Shown here piece after piece: positions 40,031-49,158 of a stretch of DNA of 64,000 nt. The DNA is from Nonomuraea sp. SYSU D8015. GTDB taxonomy: Bacteria; Actinomycetota; Actinomycetes; Streptosporangiales; Streptosporangiaceae. Location of the stretch: contig NZ_VJYI01000001.1 in the NCBI RefSeq assembly GCF_008065375.1, positions 434,001-498,000 of the forward strand. Direction: 5' to 3'. Made by a program: the position numbers and the translations under genes. The notes below the pieces were generated by a model, which saw only the letters and a list, made by a program, of their open reading frames with translations, was not told where the DNA came from and did no database searches. The first letter of the stretch is position 1. Each line of letters opens with the position of its first letter.

Positions 40031-40426
40031 CTAGGGGACCGGAATCCGCTCCACCCGGATGGAGAAGACCTCCTCGCGGGGCACCACGACCTCGTAGGCC
40101 CCGTGGTCGACCATCCAGTAGCCCAGCGCCTCCGCCTTCATCCCGCTGTGGCCCGTGTAGGCGATGTGGAGGCCGTCCTCGTCCTCGTCGAGCACGATGC
40201 ACGGCTCGCCGCCGAACGCGCCCACCGTCCGGATCAGCACCAGCCACTCCACCTCGGACCTGGCCACCCGGCGCCGCCAGTAGCCGGCCGCCGGCTCGAA
40301 CCCCTCCAGCTCGACCTCGCTGAACAGCACCACGTCGTCGTTGTCGGGACCGAGCGCGGCAGGCAGGGTGCGCTCGCCGTAGCGCGCCACGAAGCCGGAG
40401 GCGACCGGCGTGATGTCGTCACTCAT
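40031..40426 (-). CDS. Hypothetical acidic protein, 131 aa
   Basis: The product has 131 residues, is strongly acidic and has no signal or membrane segment. Notable segments are DNDDVVLFSEVELEGFEPAA, EWLVLIRTVGAFGGEPCIVL, LDEDEDGLHIAYTGHSGMKAE and a C-terminal VVVPREEVFSIRVERIPVP. I do not recognise the family. It overlaps the gene upstream (40423) by 4 bp and thus forms a two-gene unit with it. The tight coupling and small acidic character would suit a partner or immunity-type protein, but nothing proves this. Confidence 0.7.
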   Translation of the reverse strand: MSDDITPVASGFVARYGERTLPAALGPDNDDVVLFSEVELEGFEPAAGYWRRRVARSEVEWLVLIRTVGAFGGEPCIVLDEDEDGLHIAYTGHSGMKAEALGYWMVDHGAYEVVVPREEVFSIRVERIPVP

Positions 40427-40869
40427 GCGGCAGGCCGCCAGGTCAGCCCGTCGTAGTCGGCGAAGGGCCGCTCACCGTCTCTGGTGACGTGGACGATCTC
40501 CGCCCCGGCGGGGATCGGCATCGGGACGGTGTGGAACTGCGGCACCACGTGGTCGGGCGAGGTCGTGAAGCCGTTGCCCGCGAACGGGGGCGCGTCGCTC
40601 CAGTCGCCTCCCATGTGCGGCCCGTACGGCACCGCGTACGTGTCGACGTCGCGGGCGTACCAGCGCATGACGTAGAGCTCGGGCACTTCGGCGAACAGCT
40701 CCGATCCTTCGAAGGACAGGTCGAGCCCCCAGTAGAGCGCCTCCGGCGTGGTCAGCCTGACGCAGTCCTGCACTCGGTAGACGTAACCGGAGATCACCGT
40801 GCGCTTGCCCGACAGGTATGGCACGAGCAGACGCGGCGGGACAACCTTCTGCATCTGCGTTCCGCTCAC
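40423..40869 (-). CDS. Hypothetical protein, 148 aa
   Basis: The product has 148 residues, is rich in aromatic residues and Pro, and has no signal peptide. Segments include RTVISGYVYRVQDCVRLTTP, EALYWGLDLSFEGSELFAEV, LYVMRWYARDVDTYAVPYGP and a Pro-rich end. I recognise no family. It is the first gene of a coupled pair (ATGA overlap with the 131-residue protein). TACTACTTTACGATCG upstream may be part of its promoter. The pair is flanked by unrelated genes. Confidence 0.7.
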   Translation of the reverse strand: MSGTQMQKVVPPRLLVPYLSGKRTVISGYVYRVQDCVRLTTPEALYWGLDLSFEGSELFAEVPELYVMRWYARDVDTYAVPYGPHMGGDWSDAPPFAGNGFTTSPDHVVPQFHTVPMPIPAGAEIVHVTRDGERPFADYDGLTWRPAA

Positions 40870-40895
40870 GGTACTACTTTACGATCGGTTGACCC

Positions 40896-41684
40896 TTAGA
40901 AAACCCGGTGTTCCAGGCACGGCAGCGTGGCCCGCGCCGTGACGGTGTACTCGTGGTCGACCCGCACGACCTGCACGCCGGGTGCGGTGCCCAGGTCGGC
41001 GCGGACCACGCCCAGCGGGTCGACCAGCATGCTGCGGCCCACGCCGTAGCCGTCGGACGACTCGGCCGGGTTGGGCGCCTGGCCGACGGCCGCGGTCCAC
41101 ATCGTGTTCTCCAGCGCCCGCGCCCGCACCAGGGTCACCCAGTGGTCCTCCTTGAGCGGCCCCGAGCCCCACGCCGCGATCACCGCGAACAGCTCCGCGC
41201 CCTTGTCGACCAGCGCCCTGGCCAGCTCGGGGAAACGGACGTCGTAGCAGGTGATCAGCCCCACCCGCACGCCCGCCAGCTCCACGACCGCGGGCTCGGC
41301 GCCGGGCACGACCAGATCGGACTCCTTCGCGCCGAACGAGTCGAACAGGTGGATCTTCCGGTACGCCGCCTTGATCGCGCCGTGCTCGTCGATGGCCACG
41401 GCCGTGTTGTGCACGCGTTCGGGCAGGTGGCCGGGGCCCGGCTCGAACACGCCGGCGATCACCGCCAGACCGTGCTCGCGCGCCGCCTCGGCCAGGCCCG
41501 ACACGAAGGGCCCGTCCAGCGGCTCGGCCAGGCCGGTGATGCGCCGGCCGTAGCGGGTCAGCGTGGCCTCGGGGAAGATCGCCAGCTCGGCCCCCTCGGC
41601 TCGGGAGAGCGCCTCCCTGGCCCTCTTGAGGTTCGTCGACGGGTCAGGAGACACCGGGATCTGGCAGAGGGCGATTGTGGTCAC
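40896..41684 (-). CDS. Nitrilase-superfamily carbon-nitrogen hydrolase
   Basis: The product has 262 residues. The catalytic triad is in place: E39 (AIFPEATL), K110 (AYRKIHLFD) and C146 (GLITCYDVRFPE). The surrounding motifs match the omega-amidase/Nit branch, which hydrolyses small amides such as alpha-ketoglutaramate or deaminated glutathione. ATG 41684 lies 41 bp inside the end of the DUF418 gene, so the two genes are translationally linked. The substrate is not predictable beyond the family. Confidence 0.9.
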   Translation of the reverse strand: MTTIALCQIPVSPDPSTNLKRAREALSRAEGAELAIFPEATLTRYGRRITGLAEPLDGPFVSGLAEAAREHGLAVIAGVFEPGPGHLPERVHNTAVAIDEHGAIKAAYRKIHLFDSFGAKESDLVVPGAEPAVVELAGVRVGLITCYDVRFPELARALVDKGAELFAVIAAWGSGPLKEDHWVTLVRARALENTMWTAAVGQAPNPAESSDGYGVGRSMLVDPLGVVRADLGTAPGVQVVRVDHEYTVTARATLPCLEHRVF

Positions 41685-42564
41685 GGCCCGACTCTAGCCG
41701 GTTGGGCACCACTCGAAACCTGGTCAGGCACCGCCAAATCCACTCGAGTGGGCCGTATTGGAACCTCGCCAGCCACCATCGGCTGACGAGGACCTGCACG
41801 CCCACGGTCACCGCCGCCACGGCCACCACGGACCATCGGGTGGGGTCGGCGTTCGCCAGCGGCCCGGTCAGGACGATCACCGCGGTGCCCGACACGTAGT
41901 TGGTCAGCGCCATTCTGCCCAGGGGCTCCAGCACCGCCGACAGCCACGGCCTCAACAGGAGCAGCAGACCCAGCGCGTACGCCGCCGCGCCGGCCAGCGC
42001 GGCCGTGCTGTAGACGATCCACTCGTTCGTCGTGGACCAGGAGTAGGTCAGCAGCGCCGTGACCACCGCCGCGGCCGCGAACCCGGGCAGCAGCAGCGTC
42101 CTCGGCGGCCGCAGCTCCCACAAGGCCATGCCGACGAGGAACAGCCCGGGGATCAGCAGGGGCCCGCCGCCGACCATCAGCGCCCACGCGATCGCCGCCG
42201 CCCCCAGCAGCAGCTGAGGCCAGCCGGGGGCCATGAAGGAGGCGGGCAACAACACCGCCGCCCCGTAGAAGGCGTAGTCGGTCAGCACCTCGCCCTCGTA
42301 GAACCTGTGCTGGACCAGCCCGAGGCAGAACAGCCAGAACAGCCGGCTCAGCAGCGCCCACCGGCTGTTGCCGCGCAGGAAGAGCATGAAGCTGATGCCG
42401 AACAGCAGCGAGAAGATCGGGTAGAACCGGCTCTGGAACAGGGCCTCCATGGTCAGGTCTAGCCCGTTGTCGGTCTTGTTCTCCACGTGCTGCCAGGTGT
42501 TGACCAGCATGATGCCGCCCACCGCGAAGCCGCGGAGGGCGTCGAGCTCTCGGATGCGCGTCAC
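41644..42564 (-). CDS. DUF418-type multi-pass membrane protein
   Basis: The product has 306 residues and about eight membrane segments. The family signature starts at RIRELDALRGFAVGGIMLVN. It continues with SRFYPIFSLLFGISFMLFLR, an Arg-containing loop ALLSRLFWLFCLGLVQHRFY, and the conserved C-terminal region GRMALTNYVSGTAVIVL and GPLEWIWRCLTRFR. GTG 42564 overlaps the stop of the S33 hydrolase gene (GTGA); an ATG at 42585 is also in frame. It overlaps the nitrilase start by 41 bp. The family may move small molecules across the membrane; its function is unknown. Confidence 0.87.
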   Translation of the reverse strand: MTRIRELDALRGFAVGGIMLVNTWQHVENKTDNGLDLTMEALFQSRFYPIFSLLFGISFMLFLRGNSRWALLSRLFWLFCLGLVQHRFYEGEVLTDYAFYGAAVLLPASFMAPGWPQLLLGAAAIAWALMVGGGPLLIPGLFLVGMALWELRPPRTLLLPGFAAAAVVTALLTYSWSTTNEWIVYSTAALAGAAAYALGLLLLLRPWLSAVLEPLGRMALTNYVSGTAVIVLTGPLANADPTRWSVVAVAAVTVGVQVLVSRWWLARFQYGPLEWIWRCLTRFRVVPNRLESGRDHNRPLPDPGVS

Positions 42565-44264
42565 AGGAACCAGGTGAACCACCATACGAGGAATCCGCCG
42601 CTGATGGCCGTCGCGGCGATCTGCGGCCATCTGCGGTGGCGGAGGAGGACCGCCGCGGTCAGTATGGCGGAGGCGACCGCGATCCACGTGTAGGGGGCGA
42701 CCACGCCGGGGACGCCGACGGCCAGGGCCGTCTCGTTCCTGGTCGCCAGGCCGTACACCGACTGGGTGACCAGCCCGGCGAACGCCACGCCCGCCAGTCC
42801 GCCGAACGCCGCCGTCGCCCGGCCCTTGAGCGCGGCCGTGACCAGCTGGACCAGGGCCGCGAGCGCGAACAACGCGAACGGCGCGGCCAGCCACGGCGTC
42901 CGGGAGATCTGGTACGGCGCCCCGGTCACGTGCAGGTCCACGGGCCGATCGCGGCCGTCGTCCATGCAGAGAGTGAAGGCGGTGACGACCGGGTCGGCGA
43001 CGAAAGCGGCGATCTTCGCCCGGGCGCACGCACTCGACAGGAAGACGGCGTGCGCGGCGCGGGGGATCTCCTCGAAGCGGGCGTCGGGCAGGTCGCCGGC
43101 GGCCGGCCTGGCGGTCCTGACGGGGGTGGTGGGGTCGTGCCGGCCGCCGAGGACGTACACCGGGGCCTTCGGGCGGGCGTTCACCGGCTGGGACTTGGGG
43201 AGCTGCAACGCGTCGCACACCGCTTTGTCGACATTTACCGTGAAAAGCCGTGATTTGGTGGCGAAGGTGTTGAACGGGACCTCGTCCTGGCACTGCACCG
43301 CGTGATACAGCCCGAACTCGTGCGACACCAGCCCCTGGCCCACGGCGTCCGCCAGCGGGCGCAGCAGCTCGTCGTGCCCCCGGGCCAGGGCGGGCAGCAG
43401 CTGCGGCGCCACCGCGGCCACGTCCGCCTCGTGCAGCGCCTCCACCATGACCGTGGCCACGTCGTCACCGCTCATCCGCGCCGTGAACCCTCGGCCGAGC
43501 ATCGGGTCGGTGGTCGGCACCAGCGCCGGCGAGGCGTTGAGCCGGGCACTCATGGCCGCGAAGCCGTCCTCGACGCCGAGCCGGGCCAGCGTGTCGGACA
43601 GGTTCCTGTCGGCGTCGTCGTACCAGGCGACGCTCTCCGGCAGGAACGAGTCCAGCACCACCGACCGCGTGCCCTCCGGGTCGGCGGCGGCCACGTCCAG
43701 CATGACCCTGGTCGAGTAGCTGACGCCGAACAGGTTCCACGACTCGTAGCCGAGCTCGCGGCGCAGCGCCACGACGTCCGCCGCGATCTCCTTCGTGTTG
43801 TATCCCCGCAGGTCGACGCCCTGCTCGCGGAGCCGGTCGCGGCACTTCACCGCCGCCGCGCCCACGTCCGCGGCGGGCCGGCGCAGCTGCCCGAGCAGCG
43901 CCGCGGCGGTCTCCGGGCAACCCAGCGTCGGCTCGGAGTATTTCCCGCCGCGCTGCTCGACCGTCACCACGTCACGGTCCGGGAACATCGCGCTCAGGAA
44001 GCCCGTGAGCTGGATGGACGCCGACCCGGGCCCGCCGCTCATGTACACGACGGGGTCCGGCTTGCGGTCCTTCGCCATCGAGTGGCGGACGGCGTAGCCG
44101 ACCTTGATCTTCCTGTCCGGGGCGTCCCTGCGCTCCGGGACGATCAGGAATCCGCAGGTCGTATGAGGCGGCATGGCGACCGGGCAGCCGCGGGGCTCGG
44201 GCGCGGACGAGGACATGACAGGGGGCGCGGACAGCGCGAGGGCGAGCACGACCCGAATGATCAC
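42561..44264 (-). CDS. Exported alpha/beta hydrolase (S33-like) with C-terminal membrane domain
   Basis: The product has 567 residues. The N-terminal hydrophobic segment IIRVVLALALSAPPVMSSSA is a signal or anchor. The hydrolase part has VVYMSGGPGSASIQL (oxyanion region), a nucleophile in NLFGVSYSTRVMLD, an Asp in VLGGRHDPTTPV and a His in RAAHAVFLSS, as in tripeptidyl-aminopeptidase-like S33 enzymes. After about residue 435 four hydrophobic segments follow, which ordinary S33 enzymes lack. GTG 44264 is the start. It is coupled to the DUF418 gene and divergent from the aminotransferase gene by 25 bp. Confidence 0.85.
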   Translation of the reverse strand: MIIRVVLALALSAPPVMSSSAPEPRGCPVAMPPHTTCGFLIVPERRDAPDRKIKVGYAVRHSMAKDRKPDPVVYMSGGPGSASIQLTGFLSAMFPDRDVVTVEQRGGKYSEPTLGCPETAAALLGQLRRPAADVGAAAVKCRDRLREQGVDLRGYNTKEIAADVVALRRELGYESWNLFGVSYSTRVMLDVAAADPEGTRSVVLDSFLPESVAWYDDADRNLSDTLARLGVEDGFAAMSARLNASPALVPTTDPMLGRGFTARMSGDDVATVMVEALHEADVAAVAPQLLPALARGHDELLRPLADAVGQGLVSHEFGLYHAVQCQDEVPFNTFATKSRLFTVNVDKAVCDALQLPKSQPVNARPKAPVYVLGGRHDPTTPVRTARPAAGDLPDARFEEIPRAAHAVFLSSACARAKIAAFVADPVVTAFTLCMDDGRDRPVDLHVTGAPYQISRTPWLAAPFALFALAALVQLVTAALKGRATAAFGGLAGVAFAGLVTQSVYGLATRNETALAVGVPGVVAPYTWIAVASAILTAAVLLRHRRWPQIAATAISGGFLVWWFTWFL

Positions 44265-44289
44265 AGGGACGAGACTAGAGTCTGATGGC

Positions 44290-45459
44290 GTGACGGAACC
44301 ACTTGTGTCCAGGATGCGCGCCTTCGGTACGACGATCTTCGCGGAGATGAGCGCGCTCGCCGTGCAGACCGGATCCATCAACCTCGGCCAGGGCTTCCCC
44401 GACACCGACGGTCCGGCGGCGATGCTGGATCGCGCGATCCACGCGATCGGCGCGGGCGCCAACCAATACCCTCCGGGTCCGGGGATGCCCGAGCTGCGCC
44501 GCGCGGTCTCCGACCACCGGGCCGAGCACTACGGCCTGGCCTACGATCCCGACCGGGAGGTCCTCGTCACGGTGGGCGCCACCGAGGCCGTCGCGGCGAG
44601 CGTTCTCGCGCTGTGCGAGCCGGGCGACGAGGTGATCGCCTTCGAGCCCTACTACGACTCCTACGCCGCCTCCATCGCGCTGGCCCAGGCCCGGCTGGTG
44701 GCCGTGACGCTGCGGCCGGTCGCCGGCCGCTTCACCTTCGACCCCGCCGAGCTGCGCGCCGCCGTCACGCCGCGCACCCGCGCCATCCTGGTCAACTCGC
44801 CCCACAACCCCACGGGGACGGTGTTCACGCGGGAGGAGCTGACCGTCATCGCCGAGCTCTGCCGGGAGCGCGACCTGGTGGCGATCACCGACGAGGTGTA
44901 CGAGCACCTGACGTTCGACGGGGTCGAGCACGTCCCGATGGCCACGCTGCCGGGCATGCGCGAACGCACCGTGATGATCTCCTCCGCCGGGAAGACGTTC
45001 TCCGTCACCGGGTGGAAGACCGGCTGGGTCTGCGCCCCCGCGCCGCTGGTGAGGGCGGTGCAGACGGTCAAGCAGTTCCTCACGTTCACCGCGAGCGCGC
45101 CGTGGCAGCTGGCGGTGGCGTACGGGCTGCGGCAGGAGATGGGGTGGGTGTCCGCGCTGCGGGCCGGACTCCAGGACAAGCGCGACCGGCTCATGGAGGG
45201 GCTGTCCGCGGCCGGGTTCGAGGTGCTCAGGCCCTCGGGGACGTACTTCGTGCAGACCGACATCCGGCCGCTCGGGTTCGCCGACGGGCTGGAGCTGACG
45301 CGGCGGCTGCCGGAGCTGGCCGGCGTGGTCGCCATCCCGACCCAGGTCTTCTACGACCACGCCGAGCGCGGCCGCCACTTCGTCCGATTCGCCTTCTGCA
45401 AGAAGGACGAGGTCATCGACGAGGCCGTCACCCGGCTCAAGCGCCTGTCGGGGTCCTGA
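44290..45459 (+). CDS. PLP-dependent aminotransferase, class I/II (kynurenine/methionine-type)
   Basis: The product has 389 residues. It shows INLGQGFPDTDGP, ANQYPPGPGMPELRRAVSDH, the AILVNSPHNPTGTVFTREEL region with its Asn, AITDEVYEHLTFDG with Asp and Tyr for PLP, and ISSAGKTFSVTGWKTGW with the Schiff-base Lys. This matches the DapC/MetC-like group often annotated as N-succinyldiaminopimelate aminotransferase or methionine/kynurenine aminotransferase. The start is GTG 44290. It is monocistronic. The exact substrate is open. Confidence 0.9.
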   Translation: MTEPLVSRMRAFGTTIFAEMSALAVQTGSINLGQGFPDTDGPAAMLDRAIHAIGAGANQYPPGPGMPELRRAVSDHRAEHYGLAYDPDREVLVTVGATEAVAASVLALCEPGDEVIAFEPYYDSYAASIALAQARLVAVTLRPVAGRFTFDPAELRAAVTPRTRAILVNSPHNPTGTVFTREELTVIAELCRERDLVAITDEVYEHLTFDGVEHVPMATLPGMRERTVMISSAGKTFSVTGWKTGWVCAPAPLVRAVQTVKQFLTFTASAPWQLAVAYGLRQEMGWVSALRAGLQDKRDRLMEGLSAAGFEVLRPSGTYFVQTDIRPLGFADGLELTRRLPELAGVVAIPTQVFYDHAERGRHFVRFAFCKKDEVIDEAVTRLKRLSGS

Positions 45460-45509
45460 GCGCCGCCAAGAGGGGTTCAACTCCTTCGTCCCGCCCTCCC
45501 TCCTGACCG

Positions 45510-46595
45510 TCAGGCGTGGCCGGGCTCGTCCAGCGGCGTCAGGGCCTTCGTGGCCTCCTCGTGCTCCATCCCGGTCGCCTGTAGCAGGTCCACGACCACG
45601 GACCGCAGCTGCGCGATGATCACATGCGCGGAGAAGCCCACCTGCTCGGGCCGTTCCCGCGCCGCCACCGCCAGCAACGCCTGCCGGGCCAGCGTCGGCT
45701 CCCGCCCGGCCCCCAGTTCCAGCTGCAGCAGCAGGGCCGCCTCCGACACCTCGCGCATCGCCTCGGCCAGCGCGGCCGGCGGCGGGCTCGCCTCGCCGAG
45801 CGAGGCCAGCGTGCGTCTGGCCAGCACTCGCGCGTTGCGCAGGGCCAGGTCGACGGGCACGGCGGCGGTCTCGTACCGGGCCAGGCGGGCCCGCCGGTGC
45901 CAGTGCAGCGGCGAGATGGTGGTGATCTCCTTGCTGGTCTCCAGCGCCTTCTCGTACTCCTCCACCGCCTCCTGCGTGCCGCGCGCCTCCTCCAGCGCCT
46001 CGGCCGCGAGGTCCACGTCCCGCTTCTCGATGGCCTCCGCCGCCCGCTCCAGCACCGTGGACAGCGCGTCGAGCACCCCGGACAGGTGCTTGGCCGCGAT
46101 CGTGAACGGGCTCGCGGGCATCAGCGCCACCGCCGCGATCCCGATGATTCCGCCGGTCAACGCGTCGGCCATCCGATCCAGGCCCCCGGCGCCCTCGGTC
46201 GGCACCAGCGTGGCCACCAGCACCGCCGACGACCCCGCCTGCGCCACGAAGAGCGCACCGCTGTCCAGCAGCCCCGCGATGGACATCGCCAGCGCCACCA
46301 CCAGCGCGAGCTGCCACGGGCCCGAGCCGATCCACGACACCAGCAGGTCGCCGATGCCCACCCCCAGGCTCACCCCGACCACCAACTCGACGACCCGGCG
46401 CAGCCGCTGCCCCAGGCCGACGCCCACGCAGATCAGCACGGAGATGGGCGCGAAGAACGGCCGCGGGTGTCCGAGCAGCTCCATGGCGATGACCCAGGCC
46501 AGTGCGGCGCCCACCGCGCACTGCGCGATGGACGGCACCATGAGACCGAACGTGCCCAGTCGGTCCTTCACATGATCGCTGAGCCTCGTTCGCAC
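45510..46595 (-). CDS. FUSC-family membrane protein (copy A)
   Basis: The product has 361 residues. The N-terminal half has about five membrane helices (SIAQCAVGAALAWVIAMELL, FFAPISVLICVGVGLG, VELVVGVSLGVGIGDLL and others). The C-terminal half is a cytoplasmic helical region with LHWHRRARLARYETAAVPVD and LRSVVVDLLQATGMEHEEA. This is the fusaric-acid-resistance-like (FUSC) layout of aromatic-acid exporters. The start is GTG 46595. It is a tandem paralogue of the gene 44 bp upstream. The transported compound is unknown. Confidence 0.88.
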   Translation of the reverse strand: MRTRLSDHVKDRLGTFGLMVPSIAQCAVGAALAWVIAMELLGHPRPFFAPISVLICVGVGLGQRLRRVVELVVGVSLGVGIGDLLVSWIGSGPWQLALVVALAMSIAGLLDSGALFVAQAGSSAVLVATLVPTEGAGGLDRMADALTGGIIGIAAVALMPASPFTIAAKHLSGVLDALSTVLERAAEAIEKRDVDLAAEALEEARGTQEAVEEYEKALETSKEITTISPLHWHRRARLARYETAAVPVDLALRNARVLARRTLASLGEASPPPAALAEAMREVSEAALLLQLELGAGREPTLARQALLAVAARERPEQVGFSAHVIIAQLRSVVVDLLQATGMEHEEATKALTPLDEPGHA

Positions 46596-46639
46596 CCTTC
46601 CACCTTGGCGGATCAATGTGACGTTGCGGTCACGTCGCC

Positions 46640-47722
46640 CTATACCTCCCTGTCGCCGGAGGCGTCCAGCGGGGGCAGCGCGGCCACGGCCTCCTCGCGG
46701 TCGGCGCCGGTGGCCTGCAACAGGTCCACGATGATCGACCGGACCTGCGCGACCATCACGTCCGCCGAAAAGCCCCACCGCTCGGCGCCCGGCCGCGAGG
46801 CCACCGCCATGATCGCCGAGGCGGCCCGCTCGGGCGAGCGGCCGCCGGCCAGGTCGTCCCTGAGCAGCAGCGTCGCGTCGGCCAGCTCGCGCAGCGTCTC
46901 GGGCAGCCAGGGCGGCAGCGCGCTGGAGCCGTCGAGCGCCACGATGGCGCGCCTGGCCAGCACCCGGGTGTTGCGCAGCGCGTGGTCGAGCGGCACGGCC
47001 GCCGTCTCGTACCCCTCCAGCGCGGTGCCGCGGCGCCGGTGCAGCGGCGAGATGTTGGCGATCTCCCGGCTCGTCGCCAGGGCCTGCTCGAACTCTTCCA
47101 CGTTCGTCTGGCTGCCCCGCGCGGCCTCCAGCGCCTCGCTCGCCAGGGCCGAATCCGCCTTGTCGAGGGCCTCCGCGATCCCCCGCAGGGCGTCGGCCAG
47201 CACCTCGAAGATCCCCGTCGCGTGCCGCCTCGCCAGCGCCTTCGGGCTGGCCGGAAGCAGCGCCACGGCCGCCAGCCCCATGAGGCCGCCGACCAGGGCG
47301 TCCAGCATCCTGTCGATCCCGCCCGTGCCGCTCGGCGGGAGCAGCGTCGCCACGAGCACCGCCGAGGAACCGGCCTGCAGCACGATCAGCGAGCCCCTGT
47401 CGAGCAGCACCGCGGCCGCCATCGCCAGCGCCACGACCAGCGCGATCTGCCAGGGTCCCGAGCCGATCCAGGACACCAGCAGGTCGCCGACCCCGACCCC
47501 GAGGCTGACCCCCACGACCAGCTCACCGACCCGGCGCAGCCGCTGCCCGAGCCCCACGCCGATGCACACGACGACCGCGATGGGCGCGAAGAACGGGCGG
47601 CTGTGCCCGAGCACGTCCTTGGCCACCAGCCAGGCGAGCGCCGCCGCGACGGCGCACTGGACGATCGGGGGCGCCATCAGCCGCAGCCTGCTCAGGCGTT
47701 CCTGTACGTGCATGTCGACCAC
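46640..47722 (-). CDS. FUSC-family membrane protein (copy B)
   Basis: The product has 360 residues and is colinear with copy A throughout: FFAPIAVVVCIGVGLGQRLR, VSLGVGVGDLLVSWIGSGPW, LQAGSSAVLVATLLPP, ISPLHRRRGTALEGYETAAV and VRSIIVDLLQATGADREEAV. The start is GTG 47722, with an ATG three codons on as alternative. Both copies lie on the minus strand, B upstream of A with 44 bp between, a clear local duplication. They may form a heteromeric exporter or have different substrates. Confidence 0.88.
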   Translation of the reverse strand: MVDMHVQERLSRLRLMAPPIVQCAVAAALAWLVAKDVLGHSRPFFAPIAVVVCIGVGLGQRLRRVGELVVGVSLGVGVGDLLVSWIGSGPWQIALVVALAMAAAVLLDRGSLIVLQAGSSAVLVATLLPPSGTGGIDRMLDALVGGLMGLAAVALLPASPKALARRHATGIFEVLADALRGIAEALDKADSALASEALEAARGSQTNVEEFEQALATSREIANISPLHRRRGTALEGYETAAVPLDHALRNTRVLARRAIVALDGSSALPPWLPETLRELADATLLLRDDLAGGRSPERAASAIMAVASRPGAERWGFSADVMVAQVRSIIVDLLQATGADREEAVAALPPLDASGDREV

Positions 47723-47772
47723 GGCACTACCCTGGCCCCAGCACGTAACACGCGCATTACGGCACGATGAGC

Positions 47773-48441
47773 TCAGATGTCCATGAACTCGTCGACCGCC
47801 CGCAGGAACGCCCGGCGGTCGGTGGCGTGGATGAGATGCCCCGCCTCGATCGTCACCAGCCTCGCCCCCGGGATCAGCGCCGCCAGCTCCGCCGCGTCGA
47901 ACGGGCTCGCCGCCCCGCCCGACAACACCAGCGTCGGCGCCGTGATCCGCTCCAGCCCCTTCACCCAGGCGGGATCGGGATCGAGGAGCTGCCGCTCGGT
48001 GTCGTGCATCATCCGCCAGTCGAACCCGGTGGAGCCGTCCTCCACGATCGGCTGGCGCCCCTGGAGCGGGCGCGGCGGCGCCGGGTCCTCCAGCACGAGC
48101 CGCGCGACCCGGCCGGGATGGTTCATGGCCAGGTGGTAGGCGACCGCGCCGCCGAGCGAGTGGCCCACCAGCGTCACCCGCTCCATGCCGCGGTGATCGA
48201 GCAGCGCCGCGATGTCCTCCGCCATCTCCGGCAGCGGGTACTCACCCGGGCGATCGCTGGCCCCGTGCCCGCGCAGGTCCGGGGCGAGGACGTGGTGGCG
48301 GGCCGCGAAGTGCTGGGTGATGCCGTTCCAATCGTTGTGGTTTGCGGTCCGGCCGTGGAGCAGCACCAGTGGGGGAGCGGCGGGGTCGCCTTCCTCCCGG
48401 TAGACGAGCTTGATCCCGTTGACGTGTGCTTCGCGAATCAC
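47773..48441 (-). CDS. Alpha/beta hydrolase
   Basis: The product has 222 residues. It has the oxyanion motif VLLHGRTANHNDW, the nucleophile elbow LVGHSLGGAVAYH, VLAPDLRGHGASDRPG and the catalytic His region TIEAGHLIHATD. There is no signal peptide, so it is cytoplasmic. The start is GTG 48441. It is divergent from the response regulator gene (42 bp gap). Typical relatives are esterases, lactonases or C-C bond hydrolases, and nothing narrows the substrate. Confidence 0.88.
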   Translation of the reverse strand: MIREAHVNGIKLVYREEGDPAAPPLVLLHGRTANHNDWNGITQHFAARHHVLAPDLRGHGASDRPGEYPLPEMAEDIAALLDHRGMERVTLVGHSLGGAVAYHLAMNHPGRVARLVLEDPAPPRPLQGRQPIVEDGSTGFDWRMMHDTERQLLDPDPAWVKGLERITAPTLVLSGGAASPFDAAELAALIPGARLVTIEAGHLIHATDRRAFLRAVDEFMDI

Positions 48442-48483
48442 GCGTTTAGGCTACGTTGAGCTTCGATCCCTAGCCTGGCGGCC

Positions 48484-49158
48484 ATGGACACGTTGCTCGT
48501 CGTTGAGGACGAACCGAGCCTGCGTGAGTTACTCGTCGGCTGCCTGCGCGAGGGGTTCGAGGTGGTGGCCGCCGCCGGCGGGCGGGAGGCGGTGCGCCTG
48601 GCCCAGCGGCACGCGCCCGACCTCATCGTCCTCGACGTCATGCTGCCCGACCTGGACGGGTTCGACGTCGTACGGCGGCTGCGCGGCGGCGGCGACCGGA
48701 CCCCCGTGCTCTTCCTGACCGCCAGGGACGCCACCGCGGACAAGGTGCGCGGCCTGACCGCGGGCGGCGACGACTACGTCACCAAGCCCTTCAGCCTGGA
48801 GGAGCTGATCGCCCGCATCCACGCGCTGCTGCGGCGCAGCCGGAGCAGCGCGGCCGCCCCGGCCCGGCTCACGGTCGCCGACCTGGAGCTCGACCAGGAC
48901 GCCCACACGGTGTGGCGGGCGGGCCGCCAGGTGCACCTGTCGGCCACGGAGTTCCAGCTGCTGCGGTACTTCATGGTCAACCACAACCGGGTGCTGTCAC
49001 GCGCCCAGATCCTCGAGCACGTGTGGGACCCCGACTTCAGCGGCAATCCCGGCATCGTCGAGCAGTACGTGTCGCTCCTGCGCAGGAAGGTCGACTCCGC
49101 CGAGCCGAGGCTGATCCATACGGTGCGCTCGGTGGGCTATGTTCTCCGCGTTCCGTAG
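48484..49158 (+). CDS. Response regulator, OmpR/PhoB family
   Basis: The product has 224 residues. The receiver domain has acidic residues E8-D9-E10, phospho-acceptor D51 in LIVLDVMLPDLDG, and Lys in YVTKPFSLEEL. The C-terminal winged helix includes LSATEFQLLRYFMVNHNRVL and SRAQILEHVW with YVSLLRRKVD. It overlaps the histidine kinase gene by 20 bp. It probably controls the lipoprotein/MFP/ABC export genes downstream, as usual for such clusters. Confidence 0.93.
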   Translation: MDTLLVVEDEPSLRELLVGCLREGFEVVAAAGGREAVRLAQRHAPDLIVLDVMLPDLDGFDVVRRLRGGGDRTPVLFLTARDATADKVRGLTAGGDDYVTKPFSLEELIARIHALLRRSRSSAAAPARLTVADLELDQDAHTVWRAGRQVHLSATEFQLLRYFMVNHNRVLSRAQILEHVWDPDFSGNPGIVEQYVSLLRRKVDSAEPRLIHTVRSVGYVLRVP

